64,000 nucleotides of DNA, from positions 144,089 through 208,088 of the forward strand of contig NZ_JAMJWE010000006.1 in the NCBI RefSeq assembly GCF_023554105.1. Reading direction: 5' to 3'. Below, piece by piece: positions 17,608 to 24,562 of this stretch (positions within the stretch are counted from its first letter, which is position 1; each line of letters opens with the position of its first letter). The DNA comes from Brucella sp. 21LCYQ03 (GTDB lineage: Bacteria; Pseudomonadota; Alphaproteobacteria; Rhizobiales; Rhizobiaceae). The notes beneath the pieces were generated by a model that was given only the letters and a program-made list of their open reading frames with translations, did not search any database and was not told where the DNA came from. The position numbers were made by a program, and so were the translations under genes.

Positions 17608-19011
17608 TCAGCAGGCGACCACATTCACCGCCAAACCGCCCTGACTGGTTTCCTTATAGCGCTCGCTCATATCATGTCCGGTCTGACGCATGGTTTCGAT
17701 ACAGGCATCAAGCGGCACAAAATGCTGACCATCGCCCTTAACAGCAAGCGAGGCAGCGGTGACGGCCTTAACCGCACCCAGCGCATTGCGCTCGATACAT
17801 GGCACCTGCACAAGACCGGCAACCGGATCGCATGTCATGCCAAGGTGATGCTCTAGAGCAATTTCGGCAGCATTTTCGATCTGCTCAGGCGTGCCACCCA
17901 TAACAGCAGCCAGGCCTGCTGCAGCCATAGCTGAAGCCGAACCGACCTCACCCTGACAGCCAACTTCGGCACCCGAAATTGAAGCATTGTGTTTGATCAC
18001 GCCGCCAATAGCGGCAGAGGTGAGCAGAAAATCGCGAATACCCTTCGCGTCTGCATCATCATGGAAGTGCAGATAATAGCGCAAAACCGCAGGCACCACA
18101 CCAGCAGCGCCATTGGTTGGTGCTGTAACAACGCGTCCACCCGATGCATTTTCTTCATTGACTGCCATTGCATAGACCGACAGCCAGTCATTGGCGAGCA
18201 GCGGATTGATCTTGTTGTTACGCCAATCGTCTTCAAGACGCTCAAAAAGCTGACGCGCACGACGACGAACCTTGAGACCACCCGGCATAATACCATCGCG
18301 GCTTAAACCGCGGTCGATACAGCCACGCATAGCACCCCAGATGCGATCCAGACCTTCATCAAGATCAAGGCACGACATATGGCATTCTTCGTTGGCGCGT
18401 TTCATATCTGCAATCGAGAGGCCGCTTTTTCGCGCCATTGTCAGCATTTCGGCGGCATTGTTGAATGGATAAGGCACATCAGCCTTTTCCTCACGCTTGC
18501 CGCCGCTGGTCTGAACGCGGCTTAGTTCTTCAGCAGTGACGACGAAACCGCCGCCGATCGAGAAATAAACACGACGCAGCAACAGCCGATCACTTTTATC
18601 GTAAGCTTCAAACGCCATGCCATTGGCGTGGCCCGGCAATGGCGTCTTGCGATCCAGAACCAGATCGGTTTTCGGATCAAATTGATAAGCGGGATGACCA
18701 GCGGGCTGCACGGTTTTTGCCCGAGAAACCTTTTCGACTTCAGAATCCATAATATCAGGATCAATCGAATCAGGCGTGAAGCCGCAAAGGCCGAGAATCA
18801 CAGCGCGATCTGTGGCGTGTCCCACACCGGTATAGGCCAGCGAGCCATGAAGGCTTGCTTTCAGTCGATAAACTTTAGCATTGGCAGGTTTGGGCCAATC
18901 GCCACCGATAAGTTCCTTGAGGAACATATGCGCGGCAGTCATCGGTCCCATCGTGTGTGAACTCGAAGGACCAATGCCAATTTTATAAAGATCGAATACC
19001 GACAGAAACAT
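17608..19011 (-). CDS. sdaA: L-serine ammonia-lyase (iron-sulfur dependent L-serine dehydratase)
   Basis: Deaminates L-serine to pyruvate and ammonia with an oxygen-sensitive [4Fe-4S] cluster. The 467-residue single-chain protein joins the beta-type domain ([19 protein letters not shown]) with the alpha-type catalytic domain, where cluster cysteines occur in [30 protein letters not shown] chose ATG 19011 (MFLSVFDLY), the usual start, with AGG seven bases upstream, rather than the longer frame to 19062. Confidence 0.95.
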   Translation of the reverse strand: MFLSVFDLYKIGIGPSSSHTMGPMTAAHMFLKELIGGDWPKPANAKVYRLKASLHGSLAYTGVGHATDRAVILGLCGFTPDSIDPDIMDSEVEKVSRAKTVQPAGHPAYQFDPKTDLVLDRKTPLPGHANGMAFEAYDKSDRLLLRRVYFSIGGGFVVTAEELSRVQTSGGKREEKADVPYPFNNAAEMLTMARKSGLSIADMKRANEECHMSCLDLDEGLDRIWGAMRGCIDRGLSRDGIMPGGLKVRRRARQLFERLEDDWRNNKINPLLANDWLSVYAMAVNEENASGGRVVTAPTNGAAGVVPAVLRYYLHFHDDADAKGIRDFLLTSAAIGGVIKHNASISGAEVGCQGEVGSASAMAAAGLAAVMGGTPEQIENAAEIALEHHLGMTCDPVAGLVQVPCIERNALGAVKAVTAASLAVKGDGQHFVPLDACIETMRQTGHDMSERYKETSQGGLAVNVVAC

Positions 19012-19177
19012 TCTACACCTATCCAACCCAAATCGGGCTGTGCAACTCAATATGCCAACCACGCAAAGCCGGCAGCAAAATGATATTACACCATTATAGA
19101 TAGTTTAAGTGCGGAACAACGCAAACAGATTGCCGAAATGCGGCATCAAGTTTCCGCTTTACGCATCCCTTTCGGCA

Positions 19178-19276
19178 TCAAACCGAGAAGAGATAAGCCA
19201 TAAGAATGATTGTAGCGAGGCCAACGACTGCCCAGAGCGTAACGCCCCAGCAGGATTTTTGAACGGTTTCGTCCAT
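19178..19276 (-). CDS. Putative 32-residue single-span membrane protein
   Basis: A short minus-strand frame encodes MDETVQKSCWGVTLWAVVGL followed by ATIILMAYLFSV and a stop. A charged N-terminus of eight residues precedes a continuous hydrophobic segment of about 22 residues, the profile of a small inner-membrane protein. The ribosome-binding site is poor (AAGG is about 15 bases too far), which weakens the case. It lies in the 492-bp region between sdaA and the YdcF-family gene that otherwise has no gene. Function unknown. Confidence 0.4.
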   Translation of the reverse strand: MDETVQKSCWGVTLWAVVGLATIILMAYLFSV

Positions 19277-19503
19277 GGAGATTTTTTACAACCTTGTTGT
19301 GCAACTCTTATAAGCAGCGTCCTTCACAACGCTGTTACCTGAGATATAGCCCTGACACATATGAAACGCAACTGTGAAAAATGGCAGAAATACGGCGCGC
19401 AAATCTACTCCATCGCAGTACGTTTCAAAAATCCATTTAGTATCAAAACGTTAACAAGGCGTATGTTTAACAAAAGCTTTAAAGTCACGGCAGAATTGGG
19501 GCA

Positions 19504-20310
19504 TCAGGGTTGTGGAAGGAGCATATCTGTCTTGCCCGTCAGCCAGTAAGCGGTAAGGCCAACCCATTCCCGCATAGCAACGCTAAAGCGTGACAAGCCT
19601 TCATTGGGCGATTCAAAATAAAGTGAGAGACTTTGCTTGGCTGGCGTTTTGTAATCTACGGGCCACGCAACGACATCAAAACCCGCCTTACGGAAACAAC
19701 CAATCGAACGCGGCATATGATAGGCTGATGTCACAAGCAGCCATGTCTCACCAGATTTCGGTTGAGCCAACTCTTTCGAAAATTCCGCATTTTCAACGGT
19801 GTTGCGCGACTTATTCTCAAAAATGAAACGATCACCGGAAAAGCCGAGATCAGCGAGCATCATGCGTGTGCTCTCAGCTTCGGGCATAGCTTCTTCAAAA
19901 AAAGCACCATCACCACCAGACACAATCACTTTTGCGTCGGGATAAAGCTTAGCAAGCCGCATGGCCTCAAAGATACGATCAGCAGCGCTGTTTAACTCAA
20001 AGCCCGGCCTTCCCGCATTAATATCGCCATTCATATAGCCGCCAAGCACCACAATACCGTCGATATGGGATGGCAATTCCGCCTGCTTCGGAAAGCGATC
20101 TTCAAGCGGCACCAGAAACAAGCTTCCAAGTGTGGTATAAGCACTGAAAAACAGAACAATCGCGGCGCTTATCATCGCGGCAAGACCAAGCTTTCGGAAG
20201 CCAGTCCATACCAATATGAGTGCGAGTAGCAGAAATACAAAGATGATCGTCAGCGGCTGAAAAAACAGCCAGAAAAGTTTCGAAACACTGAAAAACAAAC
20301 TGATCTCCAA
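19504..20310 (-). CDS. YdcF/ElyC family membrane protein (DUF218)
   Basis: 268-residue inner-membrane protein with two hydrophobic N-terminal segments (about residues 8-35 and 40-65) followed by the DUF218 domain: IDGIVVLGGYM, KVIVSGGDGAFFEEAMPEAE, NKSRNTVENAEFSKEL and LLVTSAYHMPRSIGCFRKAG. In E. coli the homologue ElyC acts in envelope biogenesis with the undecaprenyl carrier. No close operon partner; divergent from the DUF1624-like gene. Confidence 0.88.
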   Translation of the reverse strand: MEISLFFSVSKLFWLFFQPLTIIFVFLLLALILVWTGFRKLGLAAMISAAIVLFFSAYTTLGSLFLVPLEDRFPKQAELPSHIDGIVVLGGYMNGDINAGRPGFELNSAADRIFEAMRLAKLYPDAKVIVSGGDGAFFEEAMPEAESTRMMLADLGFSGDRFIFENKSRNTVENAEFSKELAQPKSGETWLLVTSAYHMPRSIGCFRKAGFDVVAWPVDYKTPAKQSLSLYFESPNEGLSRFSVAMREWVGLTAYWLTGKTDMLLPQP

Positions 20311-20427
20311 GAAGGGCTGTCGATTTCACACAGACCGGACGAATCCGGTTCTTCGACATACTATAGCCATGCAATGGCATGTGATAAGAATCTTCGCGAC
20401 TCTCACTGTCAAAGCCTAGGACGCATT

Positions 20428-21399
20428 ATGCAGACCAACGCCGAAATCAATCTGACGCCACCAGGCCGCCCGCGTCTCGAACGCATCGACATAGCGCGCG
20501 GTTTGGCGTTGGTCGCCATGGCGATTTATCATTTCGGCTGGGATCTCGAGTTTTTTGGCTACATGGCAGCGGGCACCACCGGCCACGGTGGCTGGAAGCT
20601 TTTTGCGCGCTGCATCGCGTCGAGCTTCCTGTTTTTGGTTGGATTCAGTCTGGTTCTGGCGCATGGCCGCGCCATTCGCTGGAACGCCGTCGGAAAGCGC
20701 TTCCTACAGATAGCAGCGGCAGCCGCAGCGATTTCCGCCGTTACCTATTATATGTCGCCGGACAACTTCATCTTCTTTGGCATTCTGCATCAGATCGCAC
20801 TGGCGAGCTTACTCGGTCTTCTATTCCTGCGCATCCCGCCAGTGATAACGTTGATCGTTGCAGCATTCGTCATCACCGCGCCATTTTATGCACAGGCCGA
20901 TATTTTCAATCAGATGTGGCTTGCATGGGTTGGGCTTTCAACAATCCCGCCACGTTCAAACGACTATGTACCGCTTTTTCCGTGGTTTGGTGCGGTGCTC
21001 ATTGGCATTGCAACAGCCCGCATCTTTGAGCGGTTCAACTGGCTACCAATACTCGCAGGCGGCGTTAAACCGCGTCTGCTGCAAAAGCCATTGACCTTCA
21101 TTGGTCGCCACAGTCTCGCGTTCTATCTGATCCACCAACCTGTGCTGATCGCGCTTGTTTATTGCTTTGCGCAAATCTCGCCACCCGACCAGCGCCCTGC
21201 TTTTACGCAATCCTGCGTCGCATCATGCCTGCCAAGCGGCAGCGAGACGCTGTGCAAGGCATTCTGCGGCTGCGTGGTCAGTGAGCTTGATAAAGCCAAA
21301 CTGTTCGATGATGTCTTTAGCGGCAAGGCTGATCAGAACAACAACAGTACGGTTCAGCAAATCGCGCAGATGTGCTCACCCGTACCGGATAATCAGTAA
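20428..21399 (+). CDS. DUF1624 / heparan-alpha-glucosaminide acetyltransferase-like membrane protein with Cys-rich tail
   Basis: 323-residue polytopic membrane protein. The N-terminus RLERIDIARGLALVAMAIYH is the mark of DUF1624/acyltransferase-like proteins that move acetyl groups across the membrane. About seven hydrophobic segments follow. From about residue 259 the protein carries a soluble tail with cysteines at about 263, 267, 276, 280, 282 and 316 (C-x3-C-x8-C-x3-C-x-C plus one), unusual for the family. Start 20428 is preceded by AGGACG. Substrate unknown. Confidence 0.82.
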   Translation: MQTNAEINLTPPGRPRLERIDIARGLALVAMAIYHFGWDLEFFGYMAAGTTGHGGWKLFARCIASSFLFLVGFSLVLAHGRAIRWNAVGKRFLQIAAAAAAISAVTYYMSPDNFIFFGILHQIALASLLGLLFLRIPPVITLIVAAFVITAPFYAQADIFNQMWLAWVGLSTIPPRSNDYVPLFPWFGAVLIGIATARIFERFNWLPILAGGVKPRLLQKPLTFIGRHSLAFYLIHQPVLIALVYCFAQISPPDQRPAFTQSCVASCLPSGSETLCKAFCGCVVSELDKAKLFDDVFSGKADQNNNSTVQQIAQMCSPVPDNQ

Positions 21400-21401
21400 A
21401 A

Positions 21402-21788
21402 TCAGGTAGAAACGCCGAGCTCTGCAAGGCGTTCGATACAAGCTTCCTCCACCTGATCGAGTTCGGTGAGCGTTTCATCAATATCGCGACGCTTCTGACG
21501 AAGATCGGCGCGCTTTTCTTCGACGCGCTTCATCAAAAGCTTGAGCTGCCCGGTTTCACCCGGCGGCTCACGATACATCTGCACGATCTCATGGATTTCT
21601 GCGATTGAGAAACCAAGGCGCTTGCCACGCATGATTTGCTTGAGGAGATGCCTGTCGGAAGGCCTGAACAAGCGTGTGCGACCACGCCTTACAGGCGCGA
21701 TCAAACCCTCGTCCTCGTAGAAACGCAAAGTCCGGGTAGAAATCCCGAATTCCCGCGTCAGCTCTGTGATCGTATAATATTCACGCAC
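21402..21788 (-). CDS. MerR family transcriptional regulator
   Basis: 128-residue regulator with an N-terminal winged helix-turn-helix (YYTITELTREFGISTRTLRF, YEDEGLI) and a C-terminal coiled coil (VEEKRADLRQKRRDIDETL). There is one cysteine, near the C-terminus, so a metal-binding site like that of classical MerR is unlikely. It resembles the LiuR-type group tied to acyl-CoA metabolism, but no such genes are adjacent. A palindrome about 50 bp upstream suggests autoregulation. Confidence 0.88.
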   Translation of the reverse strand: MREYYTITELTREFGISTRTLRFYEDEGLIAPVRRGRTRLFRPSDRHLLKQIMRGKRLGFSIAEIHEIVQMYREPPGETGQLKLLMKRVEEKRADLRQKRRDIDETLTELDQVEEACIERLAELGVST

Positions 21789-21834
21789 GACTATATCCCT
21801 GCCTTGCAGTATGCAGGCGATTGTTGTGCAGCCG

Positions 21835-21850
21835 GACTTACGTAAAAGTC
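21835..21850. promoter_or_regulatory. Candidate MerR operator upstream of the merR-type gene
   Basis: The sequence GACTTACGTAAAAGTC has perfect 5-bp arms (GACTT/AAGTC) around ACGTAA and overlaps TTGACTTTTACG on the minus strand, where TTGACT looks like a -35 element. It lies 47-62 bp before the MerR-family start codon. MerR-type operators typically sit between -35 and -10; the exact role here is inferred. Confidence 0.45.
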
Positions 21851-21976
21851 AATATTAAACCGTCACAATTAGTCATAATGATTATAAGTTGCAGGTACAT
21901 TTGGTGATGCACTTGCCATTATCGTGCCGCTCATGCGTTATAAAATGATAACAGTATCAATAATTGACAGCGATTC

Positions 21977-22342
21977 ATGCGGCGTTCCATTAAATTTACG
22001 ATCATCGGACTGGTCATTATTGCACTTGGCGGTGCTACACCTTTTGCGATTGAGCCGATTGTTAAAAAGATCGGCGAAGGTTCGATCCGCCAATTGGCGA
22101 AAGACGGCAATTTCTGCACAACGGATGATTGCGAAGAAGGCATAACTTATGCGATTGGCTTCCTCGAAACCAATTACGGCCTCTCTCCAGACAATGTGAA
22201 ATGGTGCATGGGTGTCGATGTTATCGCAAATTATGAATTGCCATTTGGCAATGCACTCAAAAAATCGATAACCGATCAGATGTATTCTCGTTGTGGCGAT
22301 CCGGCTCAGGATGAACCTGTCGGCAATTATACGGCAGAATAA
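21977..22342 (+). CDS. Hypothetical membrane-anchored periplasmic protein, 121 residues
   Basis: Not recognised. The N-terminus MRRSIKFTIIGLVIIALGG is a signal peptide or signal anchor, and the remainder is a small soluble domain with four cysteines (FCTTDDCEEG, KWCMGVD, SRCGDPA) that could form two disulfides in the periplasm. The start lacks a strong ribosome-binding site. It precedes the VanZ-like gene by 13 bp, suggesting cotranscription. Confidence 0.7.
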   Translation: MRRSIKFTIIGLVIIALGGATPFAIEPIVKKIGEGSIRQLAKDGNFCTTDDCEEGITYAIGFLETNYGLSPDNVKWCMGVDVIANYELPFGNALKKSITDQMYSRCGDPAQDEPVGNYTAE

Positions 22343-22355
22343 AAGGCCATACCGA

Positions 22356-22706
22356 ATGAAACGACTTTTTCGCCTTGCCGCATGGCTGGTATTGGCCTTC
22401 ATCCTCATCGTAACCATCAGCCCGATTAAGTTTCGCCCCATAACGGGCGAACCCGCCGATCTGGAGCGCTTTGCAGCCTTCTTCCTCGTGGGTTTTCTAT
22501 TTGCACTTGCTTATCCCCGGCACTGGATCGCTGTGCTGCTGCTTACAATCGGATGCGCTGGCATGTTTGAATTGATGCAACGCCTAGCACCCGGACGGCA
22601 TGGCGAATTTGCCGATTTTGTCTTCAAAGCAGTTGGCGCGATGGCTGGCGTTTGTATCGGGCGCGGCCTCAGCTTACTTCCCATATTTACAGAAAAATCG
22701 AAATAA
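22356..22706 (+). CDS. VanZ-like small membrane protein
   Basis: 116-residue protein with about four membrane segments. The combination of a first segment ending in ISPIKFRP, an ERFAAFFLVGFLFALAYP helix and FELMQRLAPGRHGEFADFV is typical of small VanZ-like proteins (DUF/VanZ superfamily), whose function is unclear outside glycopeptide resistance operons. I chose ATG 22356, with AAAAGG ten bases upstream. It follows the 121-residue gene closely. Confidence 0.7.
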   Translation: MKRLFRLAAWLVLAFILIVTISPIKFRPITGEPADLERFAAFFLVGFLFALAYPRHWIAVLLLTIGCAGMFELMQRLAPGRHGEFADFVFKAVGAMAGVCIGRGLSLLPIFTEKSK

Positions 22707-22722
22707 AAACTTTTCCTCCAAT

Positions 22723-22747
22723 GGAACCAAAAGGTTGCATGATCGTT
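22723..22747 (+). promoter_or_regulatory. EcfG-type general stress promoter before the DUF883-like gene
   Basis: GGAAC (22723-22727) and CGTT (22744-22747) are spaced by exactly 16 bp, matching the alphaproteobacterial general-stress (EcfG/RpoE2) promoter consensus GGAAC-N16/17-CGTT. It points at the 105-residue gene that starts 32 bp downstream of the CGTT. The match is exact; control by EcfG is inferred. Confidence 0.7.
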
Positions 22748-22778
22748 TTATGTTCATCAATTCCAATGGAGGTTTGAA

Positions 22779-23096
22779 ATGGCCGATAACAAGACAGCTA
22801 ATGACGTTCAGCAGGCTTTGGAACAGCAGGTTGCTGATTTGCGCGGTGAGCTGAAGCGCCTGTCTAAGTCTTTGGCTTCCCGCTCGAACGATCTGCGCGA
22901 TAGTGCGGAAGATGCATTTGATGATGCATCGGGTCGTTTCCGTCACGCGGCACAAGTTGTTCGTGAACGCGGACAGGCCGTCGCGGAGACCGTAAAAGAA
23001 AATCCCGGCACAGCCACCACTCTGTTTGGCACAGCCGGTCTTATCGGCATTGCGATTGGCGTGGCAATTGGCTGCGTATTGTCCGACCGCCGCTAA
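22779..23096 (+). CDS. DUF883/ElaB-like membrane-anchored stress protein
   Basis: 105-residue protein with a long helical, charged N-terminal region (ALEQQVADLRGELKRLSKSL), a VRERGQAVAETVKENPGTAT block and one C-terminal membrane segment (GTAGLIGIAIGVAIGCVL) ending in DRR. This is the layout of the DUF883 (ElaB/YqjD) family, whose E. coli members bind ribosomes at the inner membrane in stationary phase. The ribosome-binding site GGAGGT is strong. The EcfG promoter upstream fits a stress role. Confidence 0.82.
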   Translation: MADNKTANDVQQALEQQVADLRGELKRLSKSLASRSNDLRDSAEDAFDDASGRFRHAAQVVRERGQAVAETVKENPGTATTLFGTAGLIGIAIGVAIGCVLSDRR

Positions 23097-23118
23097 ACAC
23101 TTTTAGCATTACGAGAAG

Positions 23119-23145
23119 CCCGCGCCTTCCCAGCGCGGGTTTTTC
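23119..23145 (+). terminator. Rho-independent terminator after the DUF883-like gene
   Basis: CCCGCGC (23119-23125) pairs with GCGCGGG (23133-23139) and is followed by TTTTT at 23140-23144. It closes the DUF883 gene 23 bp after its stop and separates it from queF. Confidence 0.88.
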
Positions 23146-23199
23146 TATTGCCTTTACCTAATTGTCCAAGACTGCTACTCGGAGCCATTGGCAATCTGC

Positions 23200-23255
23200 C
23201 ACCGGTCGCAGCCTACCCGGTCAAAACAAGGACAAGCGCTTAATTTTCAAGCGTT
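23200..23255 (+). ncRNA. PreQ1-I riboswitch upstream of queF
   Basis: A stem ACCGG (23201-23205) / CCGGT (23217-23221) encloses a loop beginning TCGCAG, and is followed at once by the A-rich strand CAAAACAAGGA (23222-23232). This is the architecture of the preQ1-I (class I) aptamer, an H-type pseudoknot, and closely matches the well-studied Thermoanaerobacter aptamer (GGUCGCAG loop, CAAAACAAGG tail). A 7-bp hairpin (23235-23255, one wobble) follows and may belong to the expression platform. The tail AAGGA lies about 58 nt before the queF ATG, so it is not the queF ribosome-binding site. queF acts on the preQ1 pathway, which fits. Confidence 0.85.
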
Positions 23256-23290
23256 AAGACTGCACCGTGGCTTTAAGTAAAGGCACGTAA

Positions 23291-23758
23291 ATGTCTGAAA
23301 AGACGATATATTCTGATCTTAAACAGCTGGGTTCAAACACCGCTGCCCCGCAATCTCCTGAAGAGGCAGTTCTTGAACGGGTTGCAAACCCACAAGCAGG
23401 AACACCTTACTGCGTTCGCTTCACCGCACCGGAATTCACTTCTCTTTGCCCAATGACCGGACAACCGGACTTCGCGCATCTGATGATTGATTATGTGCCG
23501 GGCAAATGGCTGGTGGAAAGCAAGTCACTCAAGCTGTTCCTGTTTTCGTTCCGCAATCATGGCGCATTCCATGAAGATTGCACAGTCACCATCGCTAAGC
23601 GGCTTGTTGAACTGCTTGAGCCAGAATGGTTGCGTATTGGCGGCTATTGGTATCCGCGCGGCGGCATTCCGATTGATGTGTTTTACCAGACAGGTGAAAC
23701 ACCCAGAAATGTCTGGATCCCTGAACAGTCTGTACCCAATTATCGCGGTCGCGGATGA
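23291..23758 (+). CDS. queF: NADPH-dependent 7-cyano-7-deazaguanine reductase
   Basis: Reduces preQ0 to preQ1 in queuosine biosynthesis. The 155-residue protein is the short (unimodular) type. The active-site segment [14 protein letters not shown] holds the nucleophilic Cys and the Asp seven residues later, and [22 protein letters not shown] is the substrate-binding block, quoted here only as [20 protein letters not shown] stop codon stands just before the ATG in frame, so the start is fixed; AAAGG lies upstream. A preQ1-I riboswitch precedes it. Confidence 0.96.
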   Translation: MSEKTIYSDLKQLGSNTAAPQSPEEAVLERVANPQAGTPYCVRFTAPEFTSLCPMTGQPDFAHLMIDYVPGKWLVESKSLKLFLFSFRNHGAFHEDCTVTIAKRLVELLEPEWLRIGGYWYPRGGIPIDVFYQTGETPRNVWIPEQSVPNYRGRG

Positions 23759-23833
23759 TTAGAAAAACCTGTATCTATTGCCGCACAAATCACATTGCCT
23801 ATATCCAAACCACACACCCAACGGGAAACCCAG

Positions 23834-24001
23834 ATGAATAAAGTTATCCTACTTATATCGCTGGCCATTCTTTCGGGCTGCGGAGCAGGCAAAGCAGCGA
23901 TGGATGCAGGCAAAGGCTTCGACCGATTTGGCTGCATGTCCCGCAACTTAAAAGGCGAAACACCCTGCCCTTCGCCGGATAATCAGAACCAGACCCCATA
24001 A
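23834..24001 (+). CDS. Small putative lipoprotein, 55 residues
   Basis: MNKVILLISLAILSGCGAGK is a lipoprotein signal peptide with lipobox ILSGC; the mature part is about 40 residues and carries two further cysteines (FGCMSRN, ETPCPSP). The ATG at 23834 follows a GGGAAA-type site. It resembles the small entericidin-like lipoproteins in size but I cannot assign it to that family. It is followed 15 bp later by the DUF924 gene. Confidence 0.7.
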   Translation: MNKVILLISLAILSGCGAGKAAMDAGKGFDRFGCMSRNLKGETPCPSPDNQNQTP

Positions 24002-24016
24002 ACAAAGCGAGCCGCT

Positions 24017-24559
24017 ATGACCATTCAACCAAAAGACGTCCTTGATTTCTGGTTTTCAGCAAAAATGCGCGAAAACTGGTTCACCAAGAGCGATGAAATT
24101 GATGCGGAAATTCGCGACAAGTTTCTGGCAGCCTATGAAGATGCGCGTGCCGACAAATTTGAAGACTGGAAGCAACAGCCAGAAACCGCACTCGCGCTGA
24201 CGATTCTGTTTGACCAGTTTCCGCGCAACATGTTCCGTGGCTCGCCACGTTCATTTGAAAGTGACGGTCTTGCACGTGATGTGGCGACACGGGCGCTGGA
24301 TCACGATTTTGATCGCAATCTGTCTGCTGATGAGCACCAGTTCTTCTATCTGCCTTTCATGCACAGCGAAAATCTGAGCGATCAGAAGCGCTGCCTTGAT
24401 CTTTATGAAAAGCTCGGCAACGAGTTTTCATTAGGCTTTGCGCGCCAGCACCACGATATTGTTGAGCGTTTTGGCCGCTTCCCGCACCGCAACAAGGTTC
24501 TGGGTCGCGAAACAACAGAAGAAGAAGCCGAATTTCTCAAAGAACATTCTGGCTTTTAA
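24017..24559 (+). CDS. DUF924 family protein
   Basis: 180-residue cytoplasmic helical protein. The motifs VLDFWFSAKMRENWFTKS, LTILFDQFPRNMFRG and FFYLPFMHSENLSDQ identify the DUF924 family, related in fold to TPR-like proteins; function unknown. The family is widespread in proteobacteria. It ends 3 bp before the end of the convergent scfR gene. Confidence 0.9.
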   Translation: MTIQPKDVLDFWFSAKMRENWFTKSDEIDAEIRDKFLAAYEDARADKFEDWKQQPETALALTILFDQFPRNMFRGSPRSFESDGLARDVATRALDHDFDRNLSADEHQFFYLPFMHSENLSDQKRCLDLYEKLGNEFSLGFARQHHDIVERFGRFPHRNKVLGRETTEEEAEFLKEHSGF

Positions 24560-24562
24560 CAT

